Source: Shinisaurus crocodilurus (lineage: Eukaryota; Chordata; Lepidosauria; Squamata; Shinisauridae). From it: a DNA stretch of 64,000 nucleotides. The stretch lies in contig CM037878.1 of assembly GCA_021292165.1 (NCBI GenBank), positions 235,443,546 to 235,507,545 of the forward strand. Direction: 5' to 3'. Below are positions 10,428 through 20,425 of the stretch, one piece after another (within the stretch, counting starts at the first letter, position 1; every line of letters begins with the position of its first letter). Position numbers and translations under genes: made by a program. The notes under the pieces were generated by a model that saw only the letters and a list, made by a program, of their open reading frames with translations, made no database searches and was not told where the DNA came from.

Positions 10428-11297
10428 TATACGTGGGGCTGCCTTTGAAAATGGTCTGGAAACTCCAGCTGGTCCAAAATAGGGCAGCAAGATTGCTAAC
10501 AAGGACTGGACAATGTGATCATATTAGGCCAGTGCTTTACCATCTGCCCTGGCTGCTAGTCCATGTCTGGGCCCAATTCAAAGTAGTGGTGAGAGTGTTG
10601 GAATGGGACTCGGGAGATCCGGGTTCTATTCCCCATGAAACTCACTGGGTGACTTTGGGCCAGTCACTGACTCTCAGCCTAACCTACCTCACAGGGTTGT
10701 TGTGAGGATAAAATGGAGAGGAGGAGGAGGATTATGTAAGCCGCCTTGTGTTCCTTGCAGGAAAAAAGGTGAGGTATAAATATAATAAATAAAATAAAAA
10801 TAAAATAAAATAACTTACAAAGCCCCAAACGGCTTGGGGCCAGGTTACCAGAAGGATCATCTCCTCCCATGTATATCTGCCCAGACCCTAAGATCATCCT
10901 CAGTGATCCACCTCCGGGAGCCCCTGACAAAGGAAGTGAGGTGGGTAGCTACTAGGAAGAGGGTCTTTTCTGCTGTGGCACCTTAGTTGTGGAATTAACT
11001 TCCCAGAGAGGCTCACCTGGCACCTACCTTGTGTTCCTTCCAGCGCCAAGTGAAGACCTTCTTATTTCCCCAAGGATTTTAGTCTTTTAATCTCTGTTTT
11101 AAATTCTTTTCTGTATTTTAAATCACTGTACTGCTGCTAGGTTTTATTTCGGCTTTTACTCCTATTTTATACTGTAGTTTTACATTTTAAAAAATGTATA
11201 CGGTATTTTATGTTGTATTTTGTTGTTTAAATTGTTGTGAACCACAGAGAGAGCTTTGTCTATTGGGCAGTATAGAAATATAATAAATAAATAAATA
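10428..11297 (+). mobile_element. L2 LINE 3' end, interrupted by a SINE
   Basis: The first part encodes an L2 RT C-terminal tract (LQLVQNRAARLL at about 10464-10500, then LPWLLVHVWAQFKVV). After the SINE it resumes with acaaagccccaaacggcttggggcc, a decayed tail of the ORF and the 3' UTR. It ends in the L2-type terminus gggcagtatagaaatataataaataaa (11264-11297). It is 5'-truncated and non-functional. Confidence 0.85.
10584..10814 (+). mobile_element. MIR/CORE-type SINE nested in L2
   Basis: The head is shortened (starts near gtagtggtgagagtgttgg). The CORE segment gggtgactttgggccagtca is intact, and the tail is aggtataaatataataaat. It splits an L2 element, so it is younger than that L2 copy. 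Confidence 0.9.
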
Positions 11298-11405
11298 TTA
11301 AATAGGTTCTAATTTGTTCAGCTGACCATGTTTTGTTCAAGGTATTTATTTTTAATATCTCCCTAGGAAACATGATTGATACCATCCATGTATTAAGAAC
11401 ATAGA

Positions 11406-11725
11406 CAGGGCCGGCATCAATGTTAGGCATGGGCAAGGGACCCCTGAAGATGCTTTCCTCTTCACCACTGCAACCTGCTTGTTCACCTGCCTCTCACTCT
11501 GTCCCAGCCATTGCTGGTGGTGAGAAGGAGGAAGAGTAGATGCCACTGTATACTTGCTCACTGGATCTCTGCCTGTCAAGCAAGCAAGTGGTAGAAATGA
11601 TGAGAAAGAGAATGCAGAGCAATAGCAGCTGGTGACAATAGTGGTGGGAAGGTAGGCTTGCTGAGGGAAGGGGCCCACTGATGATGTCATGCCTAGGGGC
11701 CCTCTAATACCTGGAGCTAGCACTG
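11406..11725. mobile_element. Possible hAT-like MITE
   Basis: The ends are loosely inverted: it begins CAGGGCCGGCATCA and its right end read inversely begins CAGTGCTAGCTCCA. Flanks do not give an 8-bp duplication, so the call is weak. Confidence 0.35.
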
Positions 11726-11778
11726 TATGTAAATCATACCAGATGGGGAGGAGCCCCCTTCCCAGTCTTAGGCCATCT

Positions 11779-12022
11779 TTGTTTATTTATTTGTTTATTT
11801 ATTATATTTATACCCCGCCTTTTTTCCTGCAAGGAACCCAAGGCGGCTTACATAATCCTCCTCCTCCTCTCCATTTTATCCTCACAACAACCCTGTGAGG
11901 TAGGTTAGGCTGAGAGTCAGTGACTGGCCCAAAGTCACCCAGTGAGTTTCATGGCAGAGTGGGGACTAGAACCCAGATCTCCCGAGTCCCAGTCCAACAC
12001 TCTAACCACTACGCCACACTGT
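11779..12022 (-). mobile_element. MIR/CORE-type SINE (minus)
   Basis: A full inverse copy runs from a tttattatatttatacc tail, through tcacaacaaccctgtgagg and ggcccaaagtcacccagtga, to a tRNA-like head ending ccactacgccacactg. Confidence 0.92.
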
Positions 12023-13662
12023 GGAACATGGCACACTGGCCATTTCTCAAGCCAGCATGGATCTAATCTACAGCCCCTCATTCATCAAACTTCTCCCCAG
12101 CACCCCATTCTGAAGAGAGAGTGTATCATGATGACCCTATTATTTTACTTTTAACATTCATTAACCACCCTTCTATTTGCATGCTCAGTGTGGTATAAAA
12201 AGCAAAGGAAAGAATTAAAATAATATTGAATGGATATTGGTAAATTAATAAAAACCAACAACAAAGATAGAGAGCTATCCAATCACAGCAGTAGATAACT
12301 GACAGGGATAACGAAGTATAGAGCTGCCACTTAAAACTACATAATAAGGAGTTGATTATTTTCTCTGTAGAGGTTTCTAGAAGGAAACTGTCCAGTATTA
12401 TATGACAACTAGCATATTGCCAGTGGTCAGTGACTATACTGGCCAGTAGGCAAAACTAGAGCATGATACACATGCTTCTTCCAATGTTGTTTGTTTGTTT
12501 GTTGTTGTTGTTTTTTGTTTTGGGTTTGCTTGGGTTTTTGTTTGTTTGTTTTTACTGTCAGGATGCTCATAGACAGGCTGATTATCCCAGACTAAGGAGT
12601 TGCTTTGATGGTTCAGGGAAGCTGTAGGAATACTAGGATACATGTGGATAGGGCATTTGGAAATGTAATCACCATAGAGAGTGATGAAAATAGTACTGAT
12701 GTGGAAATTGGTCTCATTTACTTTTTAAAAGCCTAGTTGGGGAGAAAATAATCTCTGTTGAAAGAAGATGCAAGTTATCTTCTCTTCTCCACAGGGATAT
12801 ATGTTTTGGACAATTTCCCTTCCCACCTAAAAACAGCTGTGAGGAGTTTGGCTAGGACTTAATATCTCATTTTATTTTACCCACTAGAAGGGCACAGGAG
12901 AGTGGGGCTAACTAGTGGTCAACTGGATTTGCTGACACTGTACTCTACAAATGTTGGCCCTCAGTTATCCACACTCATTGCAAATCTTCTCTATAGACTG
13001 AAGCAGGGCTGATTCAGTCTATGGGGGAAATTTGCATAAATTTCGGTAATTTGCGTAAATTTAGGACATTTTTGTTTGGCTCATGTTTGGCAATTTAGGA
13101 ACATTTTCTAATGACATGTGCTCATGCTTGCATTGGAAGTTGTGAACAGGGCATGCTCACATGTTTTGCAAGCAAAAATGAACTTCTCATCACTGTCTGG
13201 CCAAATGATATAGAAGAAATGGCCTGACTGTTTTCCTTGCATCCTTCTGCTGCTGATTTTGGTGCCATTATCAATGGAACTGTAAGAGGTAACATTCTCT
13301 TTTCTTCTGCTGAGGAACATGAGCATTTGGGATGAGGTCCTGTTGAGATATTCTCACGTGCTCTGGCATGGCCAGTGCAAAGATAATGATGCCTTTGGAC
13401 ATAATTTTCTCTCATTTTATGCAGGATGCTTGTGCAGAAGAAAGGAAGAAAGAAGGAAGTGGCAAGTTTTGCTGTTGACATCCATAGGAACAGAATTCTC
13501 TGTTTCTATGCTGGCTTGTTCATCTGATGCTTTATTATAAGTTTAAAGGTTATTTATGTCTAGATGTTTTATTGTTGTAAGGTATTTGATAGGTCTCACT
13601 GTTGTTGTTGTTTTAATGTCTGTAATGGCTTTTAATGTGTCCAATGTTTAAAAATATATATC
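12023..13662. other. Unassigned
   Basis: No gene is recognised. A GTTT/GTT-rich tract lies at 12488-12556. Near 13020-13085 the phrases aatttgcataaattt and aatttgcgtaaattt repeat, resembling parts of the AT-rich repeats of the window. Confidence 0.4.
12488..12556. repeat. GTTT/GTT-rich low-complexity tract
   Basis: Repeated tgtttgtttg and gttgttgtt units. Confidence 0.85.
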
Positions 13663-13667
13663 TTAGG

Positions 13668-14108
13668 GGGGCAGCCATATGGCCACTAGATGCTGTCTAG
13701 ACAGCCATAGGAAAAGTTGGGGTCCCAGCTCTGACCTCGGAAAAGCGTTACAAGGTCTGAGCTGGGACTCCAACTTCAACGTATCCTCCCTCCGCCCTCT
13801 CAGCCAGCATCGTTCTTTCTGCTCTGGCTGTGGCTCCAAAGATGGGAGGCCGACTTGGAGCTGGAGCTTGAGGAGCAGCATTCCAGGGGGCAGGGAGGGG
13901 AGGAGCGAGGCACAGCCACCCTCTGAAGAATCCTGGTGGTGCCTCCAGCTCCTCGCCTCACAAGCCAGTGTAAAACACTTAAGATGGCCAAAATCAGCTA
14001 AGTGTTTTGGGAAAGCACAGAAGGCAATCCTTGCCTCCATGCTCTTCCGGCCTTCAATAGGATGCCCGTAATCTTCCGAGTTCGGAGGGTTATAGGCAGC
14101 CACATTGG
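13668..14108. mobile_element. GC-rich segment with hairpin, probable non-autonomous element
   Basis: It stands out from its AT-rich flanks. A stem is formed by gttggggtcccagctctgac (about 13709) and its near-inverse ending at about 13775 (gagctgggactccaac), about 20 of 22 pairs. Similar phrases (ggcagccatatgg and ggcagccacattgg) sit at both ends in direct orientation. Long open frames exist on both strands, but with serine/arginine-rich composition that suggests no domain. Family unknown. Confidence 0.35.
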
Positions 14109-14109
14109 A

Positions 14110-14837
14110 TCACACTGTCTGTGTTCACAGTGATTTGTTTTGCAAAGTAATCTGTTTAAAAATAATATATAAATTTATTTATTTATTTTTTAAAAAATTG
14201 ATCTATCTATACTGCAGTTTGCTTCAGATCTTTCAGATCTACTTAATAATGGGCTTTATTTAGAAGAGGCTCAGGGCTGAACCGTAATCAGCTGAGGCAC
14301 TCTTGCATGTAGCAGATCAGAATATCTCTGTGTTTCACTTTCCTTAATAAAATCTTATTACATTTAATGCATAAAAAGTAACATATTTTGCAAAACTGAA
14401 AAAGAAACGCTGAAGTAGCCCCAGCAGTATTGCCATTTGTGACACTAAGTCTTTTCCACAGTACATCTTAATTAAAATGTACAAAATCTGTTAGTAAACT
14501 TTTAAAGATGCACAGGCAAGTATTCAAAGCCCAGAGTTCCTTCAAATGTAGTCTTTAGCCTGTCCCTTGTTCATAATGGTTTTTTTAAAAATAGTGTAGC
14601 CATAATTATGGTGTTAGAGATAGGGTGGTGGGAGGGAGTTCATAAATGATTGATGTGGGCTGCTTGCAGCTGAAAACCTTGCTTGGGCTCCATATCAGAC
14701 AAATATGCAGTTGGGCTCCATATCAGACAAATAAAATACCCATGCCCAATTATGTGTGTTGCCTGTATTGATGCTTCCCACACCAGCAGCACACTTTCAT
14801 CTGGCGTGCTTGTAATAGCCTTGAAAGGAACATTATC
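14110..14837. other. Unassigned
   Basis: AT-rich, with no gene seen. A 21-bp phrase starting gggctccatatcagacaaat occurs twice in direct tandem near 14685-14735. Confidence 0.45.
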
Positions 14838-15157
14838 AGGATCTCTTCTTCCAGGATCTCTTCTCGATCATCCCAGTTTGCAGGACACGGAATAATGGGC
14901 TCAAGTTACAGGAACCCAGATTCCACCTAAGCATCAGAAAAAATTTCCTGACTGTCAGAGCAATAAGACAATGGAACCAACTACCTAGGGAGGTTGTGGG
15001 CTCTCCCACTCTGGAGGCATTCAAGGTGCAGCTGGACAGACATCTGTCAGAGATGCTATGACCTGGATTCCTGCATTGAGCAGGGGGTTGGACTCAATGG
15101 CCTGGTAGGCCCCTTCCAACTCTACTTTTCTATGATTCTATGATTCTATGATTATGA
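14838..15157 (+). mobile_element. CR1 LINE 3' end
   Basis: The segment ggatctcttctcgatcatcc...caaggtgcagctggac...ggactcaatggcctggtagg ends in tandem ttctatga octamers (about 15130-15157), the hallmark CR1 3' terminus. It is strongly 5'-truncated, and its start holds a small duplication of aggatctcttct. Confidence 0.93.
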
Positions 15158-15419
15158 TAGGCATGTATGTGAAGTATATACATCTATATTGCTGGAGTGA
15201 AGTGATGCCTAATCACATATGAATATGATCTTACATGGGGTTTAAAAAATGATAAGAAACCTAAGTAAACGGTTGCCCCACTAACTGTAGATTGTTTCCT
15301 GGCATAGCATGTAACAGGTGGTTGTGGACAATGCCGCTACTATTGCTGTTAAAACTGATAGTGGTAAGAAGGAGAAAGAAGGCAATTTTGGTTTCTCTCA
15401 CTTTCTAATTTTTCAAGTC

Positions 15420-16135
15420 TTCAGTTCAGTTCAGTTCATCCTGAACTTTGAGAGTTTTTTTTTTTTTTTAAAAAAAACCTTTACATGAAAATTCATATTC
15501 ATTGTTTTTGCACATTTCTCCCAGTACATGTACACAAGTTTGCCCACTATACAATTTTTTCGAATTATTTTTTTCAAATATAATGCATTTCAATGTTATT
15601 TTCACAAATGTATGCATTTTTGTATTTACTTTCCCCATATATACTCATTTTTGTATGCATTTTTTTATTGGAGTACTTCATTTCAAAATCTGGAGAAATG
15701 CAAATTTTGAAGAATAATTCAGTTTCTTTTTGGGTATTAGTTCAAAAGTGCAAAATTAGGCATGTATGTTAGGCATGTAAGCATTTTTGTGTTTACTTTC
15801 CCCATATATACTCATTTTTGTATGCATTTTTTGATTGGAGTACTTCATTTCAAAATCTGGAGAAATGCAAATTTTGAAGAATAATTCATTTTCTTTTTGG
15901 GTATTAGTTCGAAAGTGCAAAATTAGGCATGTATGCATTAGGCATGTAAGCATTTTTGTGTTTACTTTCCCCATATATACTCATTTTTGTATGCATTTTT
16001 TGATTGGAGTACTTCATTTCAAAATCTGGAGAAATGCAAATTTTGAAGAATAATTCAGTTTCTTTTTGGGTATTAGTTCGAAAGTGCAAAATTAGGCATG
16101 TACGGTATGCATTAAAATGTGAACCAAATAAATCC
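15420..16135 (-). repeat. AT-rich repeat with 167-169-bp triplication
   Basis: Three head-to-tail copies can be set in register on ttccccatat at 15631, 15798 and 15967 (period 167 then 169). Each unit has gtatgcatttttt, gattggagtacttcattt, aatctggagaaatgcaaatt and aaaattaggcatgtatg. Phrases resemble the family C repeat read on the minus strand, so this may be an expanded relative. No coding capacity is credible. Confidence 0.8.
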
Positions 16136-16392
16136 CTCCCGATACCTAGAAAGGAGTAGTTGTAAGCAGGAATTAATGATGACCAAACTCCCATCAGTTC
16201 AGTTTGGAAACTGCAGTTATAAGCATATTTGTCAAACATCCAGAAAATGTCATTTTTTGATCCCAAACATGCTCAACTGACTGACTCACAACACTGGTTT
16301 ATTGCCAGCACTATATCATAATATCTTGTACTTTCATTTACTTTTTTCCAAATCCTACAACACAAATTGTTGATCAGACAGAGTTAAAGAAA

Positions 16393-16765
16393 TGTAGGGA
16401 TGTATGAGACATTAGTTTCAGTTCATTTTTGATCATGATTTACCCAGTTCACACCTTCCAGACCATACATGGAGTCAGACACCTCCTGGAACTGGATCCA
16501 GACACCATGTGTGGCCTGAAGTCCCTACATTTCCAAACTTGCATTCTAAAAATGTGTACATTAGAAAAAAGTGCAGAAAAAATATATTGGAAAAGTGCAC
16601 ACAAGCACTCTTTAGTCAATGGGGAAAAAGTGCATACAGTTAAAATGTGCACAATTGAAGTGTACATTTGGAAAAGTGTGCACGAGAATCTACCCAAATT
16701 TGTGAAAAAAGCAAAGCTTGCAATCTGATATGGACATGAAGAGAAACAAACTTCAACATGGGATA
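16393..16765 (+). repeat. AT-rich interspersed repeat, family C (good copy)
   Basis: Landmarks in order: agggatgtatgagac, tttcagttcatttttgatca, ttacccagttcacaccttcc, ccctacatttccaaacttgc, alternating gtgcac/acatt phrases, ctctttagtcaatgggg (centre), more of the same phrases, aagcttgcaatctgatatgg. It is one of the best copies for building a consensus. Confidence 0.75.
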
Positions 16766-17160
16766 CAGAAAACCTCAATGAGTTCAAATTTTGTTGATTC
16801 ACACTTCCCTGTCCAGCAGCCTCTTTGCCCCACTTCTCAGCATTTTCCTGCATGTCAGCTCAGCCAAATGGGAGTGGAACATCAGAGGAGGGGGTCCTTC
16901 AGAAGGTACGGTACTTTAAAGGCTTCTTTAAAGCCTATTTGTCCGAATGTGTCAGACCTTATCCACTCATTATCCACTTTGCCTGCATATTTCATCCAAT
17001 AGTGCTAGAGATGGGGGAAGTTTAATAAGGTTTCCTTATTAAAGCCTATAGGAAGATATCAGAAGCTTTGGGAAAGTAAAGTGAGACTCGTCTGAATCAG
17101 ACCCGTATCCAAAGTGTGTTCCAAAGCAAAACAAACAACAAACAAACAAACAAAAAACTC
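16766..17160. other. Unassigned
   Basis: No gene is recognised. A CAAA-rich tract lies at 17126-17156, just left of the Ngaro insertion. Confidence 0.45.
17126..17156. repeat. (CAAA)n low-complexity tract
   Basis: acaaacaaacaaacaaa-type units. Confidence 0.85.
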
Positions 17161-17187
17161 GGCGCTAGGGGTGTATAAGAATTTCAT
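17160..17187 (+). repeat. Family C repeat, left fragment flanking Ngaro
   Basis: ctaggggtgtataagaattt resembles the start of family C repeats (tagggatgtat...). The remainder may continue at 21650, on the other side of Ngaro. Confidence 0.4.
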
Positions 17188-17259
17188 TTGCGTGCGTAGA
17201 GGAGAAATAACGACTCAGACACGATTGTAGGGTACAAATAGTGGTAATGAAGGGCCACA

Positions 17260-17265
17260 TTTATT
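17260..17265 (-). terminator. Poly(A) signal of Ngaro element
   Basis: Inverse complement of tttatt gives aataaa, about 375 bases after the hydrolase stop and about 75 bases before the estimated 3' end of the element. Confidence 0.55.
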
Positions 17266-17638
17266 AATAACATCAATTGGAGATCTACGAAGGGATTGAA
17301 AAGTGCGGGTGCTATTTACACCGGCTATACGCCGGTCGCCAATGCAATAGGGCGAAACATCCCACAAGGAGGGTGACGGCATCAAGTCATCCCCTCCTTG
17401 CTTACCACACACGGTGCTGGAAGGTCTTTCCTGCTGTCAGCCTCGCACAGGCCATGAGGCGCCGATACAGGTGATGAAGGAAGACCTCAGAGACATGCCT
17501 TATCTCCCCAAAGCCGAGCTGTGAGGCATCGGTTGTGGGAGCCTAGAGCACGCCTCTCACCTAAAAGGTGCCATAGGATGATCGCTGAGCCCCTAAACTG
17601 CCTAATCCCGCACTTGACCGCCACAGAGAGAGACAAGG

Positions 17639-18406
17639 TTACTTAGTCTCCTCTCCCCCATCTGCCAGAAGAAATCCAAGCAGGGCCCTTCGCAGATCCT
17701 CCAAAAAGATGTCCAGCGCAACCGATGACAAGTGGACCCCGTCCTTTCTAAACAGCTCCCTCCTGGCCAAGGAAATGTCAGGATGAGGTATCATAAAGCC
17801 TCTCCCTCCAAGGCCCCTACCTACCTGTGCATTCACCTTGCGCACTGCCTTATGCAGTCCCTGGTGACACATGGCATAACGCCAATTGAGTCGTGGCAGC
17901 ATGTTCGACCAGAGCACCCTGACTCCTGGCCAACGACGCTGCACCTCAGCAAGGTCCAATAACACTTGCTCAATCAAGGCCTTACTCTTAAGTAAGCCTA
18001 AATCGTTCCCACCCACATGTAATATCAGTACATCGGGGGGCTGGCGCACCAGGCCAGAAACAAACAGCAACGGGAGGAGGCCGTGCCACTGCAAGCCACG
18101 CCGACCCAGCCATTGGATGTCGGCTACATGACTTATGCCCAAATTAGGGCCCAAACCGGACGTAGCTGCTCTTCGGGCCGCCCAGAAGACGAAGCTGTGT
18201 CCGCAGATCAAGACTCGAGCACGCCTCCGTCCCTGACATGCATCTGAAAAACAAAGAAGGCAGCCGCAATATCGCTCATGGCAATTTGCGAACGTAGGCC
18301 CGATAAGCCTTAGAACGCCACCTTCCCACTGCCTGGACCTGCGCCACAGGCAAACCCAGGGCCACTGCTGTAGAGGCAGCACCGATCCTGAAGGAATGCG
18401 TCCCAA
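17639..18406 (-). pseudogene. Ngaro SGNH hydrolase ORF
   Basis: The open frame codes for 255 residues, but its first ~55 are an out-of-frame reading of the recombinase C terminus. The conserved domain starts near residue 60 (RRRARVLICGHSFVFW). Block I is G-H-S with Ser71 as likely nucleophile, block III is HVGGND (residues 130-135) and block V is KDGVHLS (Asp222, His225). These are the catalytic blocks of the SGNH hydrolase fold. Known vertebrate Ngaro elements carry such a domain downstream of the recombinase; its substrate is unknown. The domain has no internal stop and all catalytic residues. No in-frame ATG sits at the domain start, and a tttgtttttcag acceptor-like motif lies there, so expression may need splicing or reinitiation. 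Confidence 0.85.
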
Positions 18407-19217
18407 AACGTAGGTGCCCCAGGCCCATGGCCTTTAATGCACCGGAAGTTACAGTCCAAAACTGGAACTTTGTCAGAGGGGACGCGTCCTCATGAAGGAA
18501 CAGAGGGCCGGGAGCGTGCCCTCGCAGCTCCACATAAGCCTTCAAGGCCGACACTGGGCACAACTCTTCCAATGTTGCCGTAGCAAGGGACACCAGGGAA
18601 CCCCGGGCCGCCTGGTCCGACTTGGATCGCCGCAATTGCAATAAAGCGGCGGCTGGTGACAAGGCCAAGTCGGAGAATTGTAGGGCATGGGCAGACTGAT
18701 CAGATCTAGATCGTGCCACAAGTTCGGATACCGAAATGCCCCCAAAAAGGCCGTCAATGCAGCCGCGTGAAACCTCGTATGTGGAATGACACACAATAGG
18801 CCACTGGTCACGGAGCCCCAGAAGGATGTCGGGGGATAGGGGGACACAGGAATCGGGAATAGGGGGGCGGGCGCGTTCCCAGCCCAGCAACATCCTACGG
18901 ACCCTAAAGTCTCCCGTGAATTCCACACAACCCGTGGCCTTAGACTGAAAGGCCAAGGCAGCCAACTTACCTCGAATCGTCCTGCACGATCTCCCTCGTA
19001 TGTGTAAAAGGACACAGTAATGAAGAATATGTTCCACTGGGACAGGCCAAAGACAGGGCAGGTCATGTGCCAACCGAAAATCAGAAAACTCCCTACCTGC
19101 TCTCGAGTAGGCAAGGCGTGTAGCAGGCACTAAGGACTGCCAGATGGCTCTTTCAGCCGCCAACCGCCAATCTGCCAAAGACAATCCGGCATCACCACCT
19201 GATGCTGGGATGCCCAA
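18276..19217 (-). pseudogene. Ngaro tyrosine recombinase ORF (box I frame-disrupted)
   Basis: The 313-residue frame covers a whole tyrosine recombinase: an N-terminal SAM-like part (residues ~20-115) and a catalytic part with LRRSKSDQAARGS (~195-207), box II GTHSFRIGAA (His274, Arg277), Trp300 and the nucleophile Tyr308 in AYRAYVR. The enzyme is thought to insert the circular cDNA without an integrase. Residues ~149-163 lack the expected box I arginine. The neighbouring frame over the same bases (about 18733-18780) reads ALTAFLGAFR, which fits box I, so two compensating frameshifts probably occurred. The frame stays open, but the protein is likely dead. It overlaps the RNase H frame by 88 bases and the hydrolase frame by 131. 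Confidence 0.88.
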
Positions 19218-19915
19218 GGCGCCAGAGCGTGAAATCTATCCAATTGGTTGCGGGACAGCGCATCAGCAATGCTGTTGTCTAAACCAGGGACATGGCGAGC
19301 TCGAAACAAGATATTATGGCGGAGGCAAAGTAGGGTCATAATGCGGACAAGCCGCATCACCCTCTTATTGCGTGATGAAAGAGCATTCACTACATGGACC
19401 GTGGCCTGATTGTCACACCAAAAATGGACTACGGCGTTAGCCAACTCCCGCGTCCACAGGTGTACAGCCACATAAATGGGAAAAAACTCTAAAAATGTAA
19501 GATCCCTACAGACACCAGCAGTCACGCAAAGCTGCGGCCAGGGTGCATAGCACCACTGGTCGCAAAACAGTACCCCAAACCCGAAAGATCCAGAAGCGTC
19601 GGAACACACTTGTAATTCAGCAGCCAGTAATAAATCCTGCCGCCAAAACGAAATCCCATTGAAATTCGCCAAAAATTGGGACCACACCTGCATATCTGAC
19701 CGCATATCAGCTGTGACCCGTATGCGATGGTGGGGCATACGGACACCACGCATAGCGTCAGACAGGCGTCGCAAAAAGGCCCTCCCGGGTGCTATTACGC
19801 GACAGGCAAAATTTAAATGCCCGACTAGCTTCTGAAGCTGAAGTAAAGTAATTTTGTCCAAAAGCAATGTCTGCTGGATCAAATCCTGCAGGGCCTGCAA
19901 TTTGGACATAGGCAG
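19130..19915 (-). pseudogene. Ngaro RT C-terminus / RNase H
   Basis: It continues the RT frame after one in-frame TGA; the first ATG is at 19909. RNase H residues are visible as CSDASGSFGFG (about residues 82-92, first Asp), LEFFPIYVAVHLW (Glu), VHFWCDNQATVHVVN (Asp) and LDNSIADALSR (last Asp). This is the DIRS/Ngaro-type RNase H that removes the RNA template during cDNA synthesis. All four acidic positions are present. The frame runs on into the start of the recombinase, overlapping it as in related elements. Confidence 0.88.
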
Positions 19916-20425
19916 TCAGGAAGCCTGAGCCACTGAATCCAATTCAATCCCCAAAAACGTCAGTGTGCTAGCTGGACCCTCGGTCTTCTCCCGCGCCAAA
20001 GGGACCCCTAATTCATCAGCGAGAGCCTGAAATTGGTCCATCAGGTATTTACAGCGATCAGACCGTGCAGCCCCGGCAAACAAAAAGTCATCTAAGTAGT
20101 GAACAACCTGAGGACGTCCAGTCCTTTCGCGAAGAGCCCAATCCAAAAAAGTACTAAAACACTCGAATGCAATAGAATTCCAAAAATCACGTCGGGCCAC
20201 ACCCCTGGTGCGCATCCTACGCCCAGTTGTGACCCGCCCCACAGCTCCCTGTTCAGGCGTGAATCCGGATGTTTTTTCCGCTGCCGCCAGGCGATCCAAG
20301 ATGGCTGTGACATCAGGAGCCTCATCCTCAGATGAAGAAGGAGCAGGTGGTAAGGGGCGCTTCGCTGCCGGCTTGGGGGCAGGCCCCTTGCCCTTCTTCC
20401 CACCTCGTCCTTTTTTCGGTGGCAT
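19916..20425 (-). pseudogene. Ngaro gag N-terminus fused in frame to RT
   Basis: It starts at the ATG of MPPKKGRGGKKGKGP, a lysine/proline-rich, gag-like N terminus followed by an acidic SSSEDEAPDVTAILDRL segment. After about residue 75 it changes to RT sequence: AFECFSTFLDWAL, then HYLDDFLFAG with the RT catalytic Asp pair, and LGIELDS. RTs of this group need roughly 200 residues before YLDD, and here only about 30 RT residues precede it. Most of gag and the RT fingers and first palm half are thus deleted, with the junction near 20210. The frame ends at TGA (19916-19918). The next codons continue the same frame into RNase H, so this stop is a point mutation. Confidence 0.8.

Noticed and set aside
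13663..14103. Long open frames on both strands (up to 146 residues)
   Set aside because: Both strands are open because the segment is GC-rich; composition is Ser/Arg/Pro-biased and no motif was seen. Not called as a gene.
17188..17638. Split direct repeats (A1-B1-A2-B2) of the Ngaro element
   Set aside because: I searched by eye between the 3' region and the 5' leader and found no convincing shared block, so none is annotated.
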